From an uncultured Marinicella sp. (GTDB lineage Bacteria > Pseudomonadota > Gammaproteobacteria > Xanthomonadales > Marinicellaceae), in NCBI GenBank assembly GCA_938008005.1, contig CALLLZ010000503.1, forward strand, positions 1-7,437: a DNA stretch of 7,437 nt, read 5' to 3'. Below the pieces are notes generated by a model. The model saw only the letters and a list, made by a program, of their open reading frames with translations, was not told the DNA's origin and ran no database searches. A program made the position numbers and the translations under genes. This document shows positions 6,702 to 7,437 of this stretch, piece after piece. The stretch's first letter is position 1; every line of letters begins with the position of its first letter.

Positions 6702-6941
6702 TCAGGCGTTTTCAGTCACGTAATCAATGGCTTGTTGAACTGTAGTAATTTTTTCAGCGTCCTCTTCAGGGATCTCACATTCGAACTCTTCTTCAAGAGC
6801 CATAACTAACTCAACTGTATCCAATGAATCAGCGCCCAAGTCATCGACGAAAGAAGCTGAGTTGCTTAATTCCGACACTTCAACATCCAAGTCCAATTGT
6901 TCAACAACGATTTCTTTAACTTTGTTTTCTACGTCACTCAT
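6702..6941 (-). CDS. acpP: Acyl carrier protein
   Basis: This 79-residue, strongly acidic four-helix protein carries growing acyl chains on a 4'-phosphopantetheine arm. The attachment site is Ser39 in LGADSLDTVELVMALEEEF, the canonical helix II recognition surface for holo-ACP synthase and the Fab enzymes. Compared with E. coli AcpP (78 residues) the loop between helix I and the NSASF segment appears about two residues longer, and Cys55 replaces the usual Thr/Asp-type residue in FECEIPEE. The ATG is preceded by AGGT at a slightly long spacing of 11 bases. The gene sits between fabG and fabF, as in most Proteobacteria. It has candidate promoter elements in front and a hairpin behind, which would allow an abundant short acpP transcript. 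Confidence 0.99.
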   Translation of the reverse strand: MSDVENKVKEIVVEQLDLDVEVSELSNSASFVDDLGADSLDTVELVMALEEEFECEIPEEDAEKITTVQQAIDYVTENA

Positions 6942-6969
6942 TTTTAGTGTTTACCTATGTAAAAAGCAT

Positions 6970-6998
6970 ATTGTATGCAAGGTTTATAAAATATTCCA
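6970..6998 (-). promoter_or_regulatory. Candidate sigma-70-type promoter of acpP
   Basis: TACAAT (6975-6970) matches five of six bases of the -10 consensus. A 17-base AT-rich spacer separates it from TGGAAT, a weak -35 (three of six). The predicted start of transcription, near 6963, would leave a leader of about 20 bases containing the AGGT ribosome site. The -10 lies within GCATACAATATGC, an inverted repeat followed by TTTTT, which could instead be read as a very weak terminator for fabG transcripts. Promoters directly upstream of acpP are known in E. coli, which supports the reading by analogy. Confidence 0.4.
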
Positions 6999-7015
6999 CC
7001 CTTAAATATAGGTGG
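6996..7015 (-). terminator. Weak hairpin after fabG
   Basis: CCACC and GGTGG form a GC-rich five-pair stem (six with a G-U pair) around an AT-rich loop, followed by AATATTTTATAAA. It may cause partial termination of transcripts coming from fabG, or it may only be a pause site. The U-tract is interrupted and the stem is short. It also overlaps the candidate -35 of acpP. Confidence 0.3.
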
Positions 7016-7050
7016 CCAAATGTTTATCAAGGCTTGGTAGTAAATTTGTT

Positions 7051-7066
7051 TCAAACGTCTGTTTGA
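7051..7066. promoter_or_regulatory. PsrA-like operator dyad upstream of acpP
   Basis: TCAAAC-GTCT-GTTTGA is a perfect six-base inverted repeat with a four-base spacer. Its core, CAAAC-N4-GTTTG, matches the published binding consensus of PsrA, (C/G)AAAC-N2-4-GTTTG/(C), a TetR-type fatty-acid-responsive regulator of Pseudomonas. It lies in the fabG-acpP spacer, about 110 bases before the acpP start and about 75 bases upstream of the candidate promoter. That position fits remote control or an unseen promoter rather than simple blocking. Whether this organism has PsrA cannot be seen here. The dyad could also fold as a small RNA hairpin. Confidence 0.35.
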
Positions 7067-7101
7067 TTAGATGCCAATACCAACAAGGCACGAACCATTT
7101 A

Positions 7102-7437
7102 TCAAGACATGTACATACCACCATTAACATGTAGAGTTTCTCCAGTAATATAAGCCCCTGTGTCAGAAGCCAGAAACAGCACAGCATTCGCTATATCTTG
7201 CGTTGATCCTAAGCGCTTCAACGGCACTTGTTGCATCAAACCTTGTTTTTGCACCTCATCTAGTTCATCGGTCATGTCAGTTTGAATATAACCAGGAGCA
7301 ACCACATTAACAGTGATTCCTCGTGACCCGACCTCCCTAGCCAGTGACTTTGAAAAACCTAACATACCAGCTTTAGCAGCAGCATAATTACTTTGGCCAG
7401 GATTACCTAAATCGCCAATCACTGAACCAATGTTAAT
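7102..7437 (-). CDS. fabG: 3-oxoacyl-[acyl-carrier-protein] reductase, C-terminal part
   Basis: This is the C-terminal 111 residues of an NADPH-dependent short-chain dehydrogenase that reduces 3-oxoacyl-ACP in each round of fatty acid elongation. The frame is open to the window edge, so the N-terminal half (Rossmann glycine motif and NAG) is missing only because the window ends. By alignment with E. coli FabG from memory, the fragment starts near residue 134. It contains the catalytic Ser138 (INIGS), Tyr151 and Lys155 (NYAAAK), followed by GITVNVVAPGYIQTDMT and the conserved ending HVNGGMYMS, which matches the E. coli C-terminus position for position apart from the last residue. The internal Met that could be taken as a start is at the MTDEL or earlier IGDLG region and is not the true N-terminus. 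It is the first gene of the visible operon, 160 bases before acpP. Confidence 0.97.
   Translation of the reverse strand: MNIGSVIGDLGNPGQSNYAAAKAGMLGFSKSLAREVGSRGITVNVVAPGYIQTDMTDELDEVQKQGLMQQVPLKRLGSTQDIANAVLFLASDTGAYITGETLHVNGGMYMS

Noticed and set aside
7002..7187. Minus-strand 61-codon frame overlapping the fabG 3' end
   Set aside because: It is out of frame with fabG, cysteine- and tryptophan-rich by frame shift of conserved codons, and starts inside fabG without a ribosome site.
1..7437. Mobile element, phage, CRISPR, tRNA or horizontally acquired segment
   Set aside because: No repeats, integrase or transposase motifs or RNA gene structures were seen; composition looks even and the gene order is that of a core housekeeping cluster.

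Overview
The window carries one tightly packed gene cluster, all read from the minus strand, from an AT-rich member of the Gammaproteobacteria. By eye the GC content is roughly 40% (not counted). The class call rests on the gene order fabG-acpP-fabF-(pabB)-pabC-mltG-tmk-holB-pilZ and on the close family resemblance of each product. A gene order with pabB between fabF and pabC, and pilZ after holB, recalls the Xanthomonas/Pseudomonas side of the class more than the enterobacteria. I cannot place it to genus.

In transcription order (right to left): the C-terminal half of fabG (3-oxoacyl-ACP reductase; its 5' part lies outside the window). A 160-base spacer follows, holding a candidate operator dyad, a weak hairpin and a candidate acpP promoter. 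Then come acpP (acyl carrier protein), a 97-base spacer with a long hairpin that looks like a terminator or attenuator, and fabF (3-oxoacyl-ACP synthase II). The remainder is almost gapless: pabB (aminodeoxychorismate synthase component I, apparently with a TTG start), pabC (aminodeoxychorismate lyase), mltG (endolytic murein transglycosylase), tmk (thymidylate kinase), holB (DNA polymerase III delta-prime subunit), pilZ (type IV pilus assembly protein) and a 41-codon unrecognised ORF. Four-base ATGA overlaps join pabB-pabC, pabC-mltG and tmk-holB. The tatD gene that often follows holB/pilZ is not visible.

The cluster links four growth-related processes: fatty acid elongation (fabG, acpP, fabF), the p-aminobenzoate branch of folate synthesis (pabB, pabC), control of glycan strand length in peptidoglycan (mltG), and dTTP supply plus the clamp loader of the replisome (tmk, holB). 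pilZ adds type IV pilus biogenesis. PabB needs a glutamine amidotransferase partner (PabA) that is not encoded here.

No mobile element, RNA gene or CRISPR array was seen, and I found no undescribed system. The points most worth a second look are a perfect CAAAC-N4-GTTTG dyad matching the published PsrA operator consensus upstream of acpP, the Ala-for-Lys motif (PIAGT) in PabB, the TTG start of pabB, the acpP-fabF hairpin, a nine-A run in pabC, and the small ORF after pilZ.
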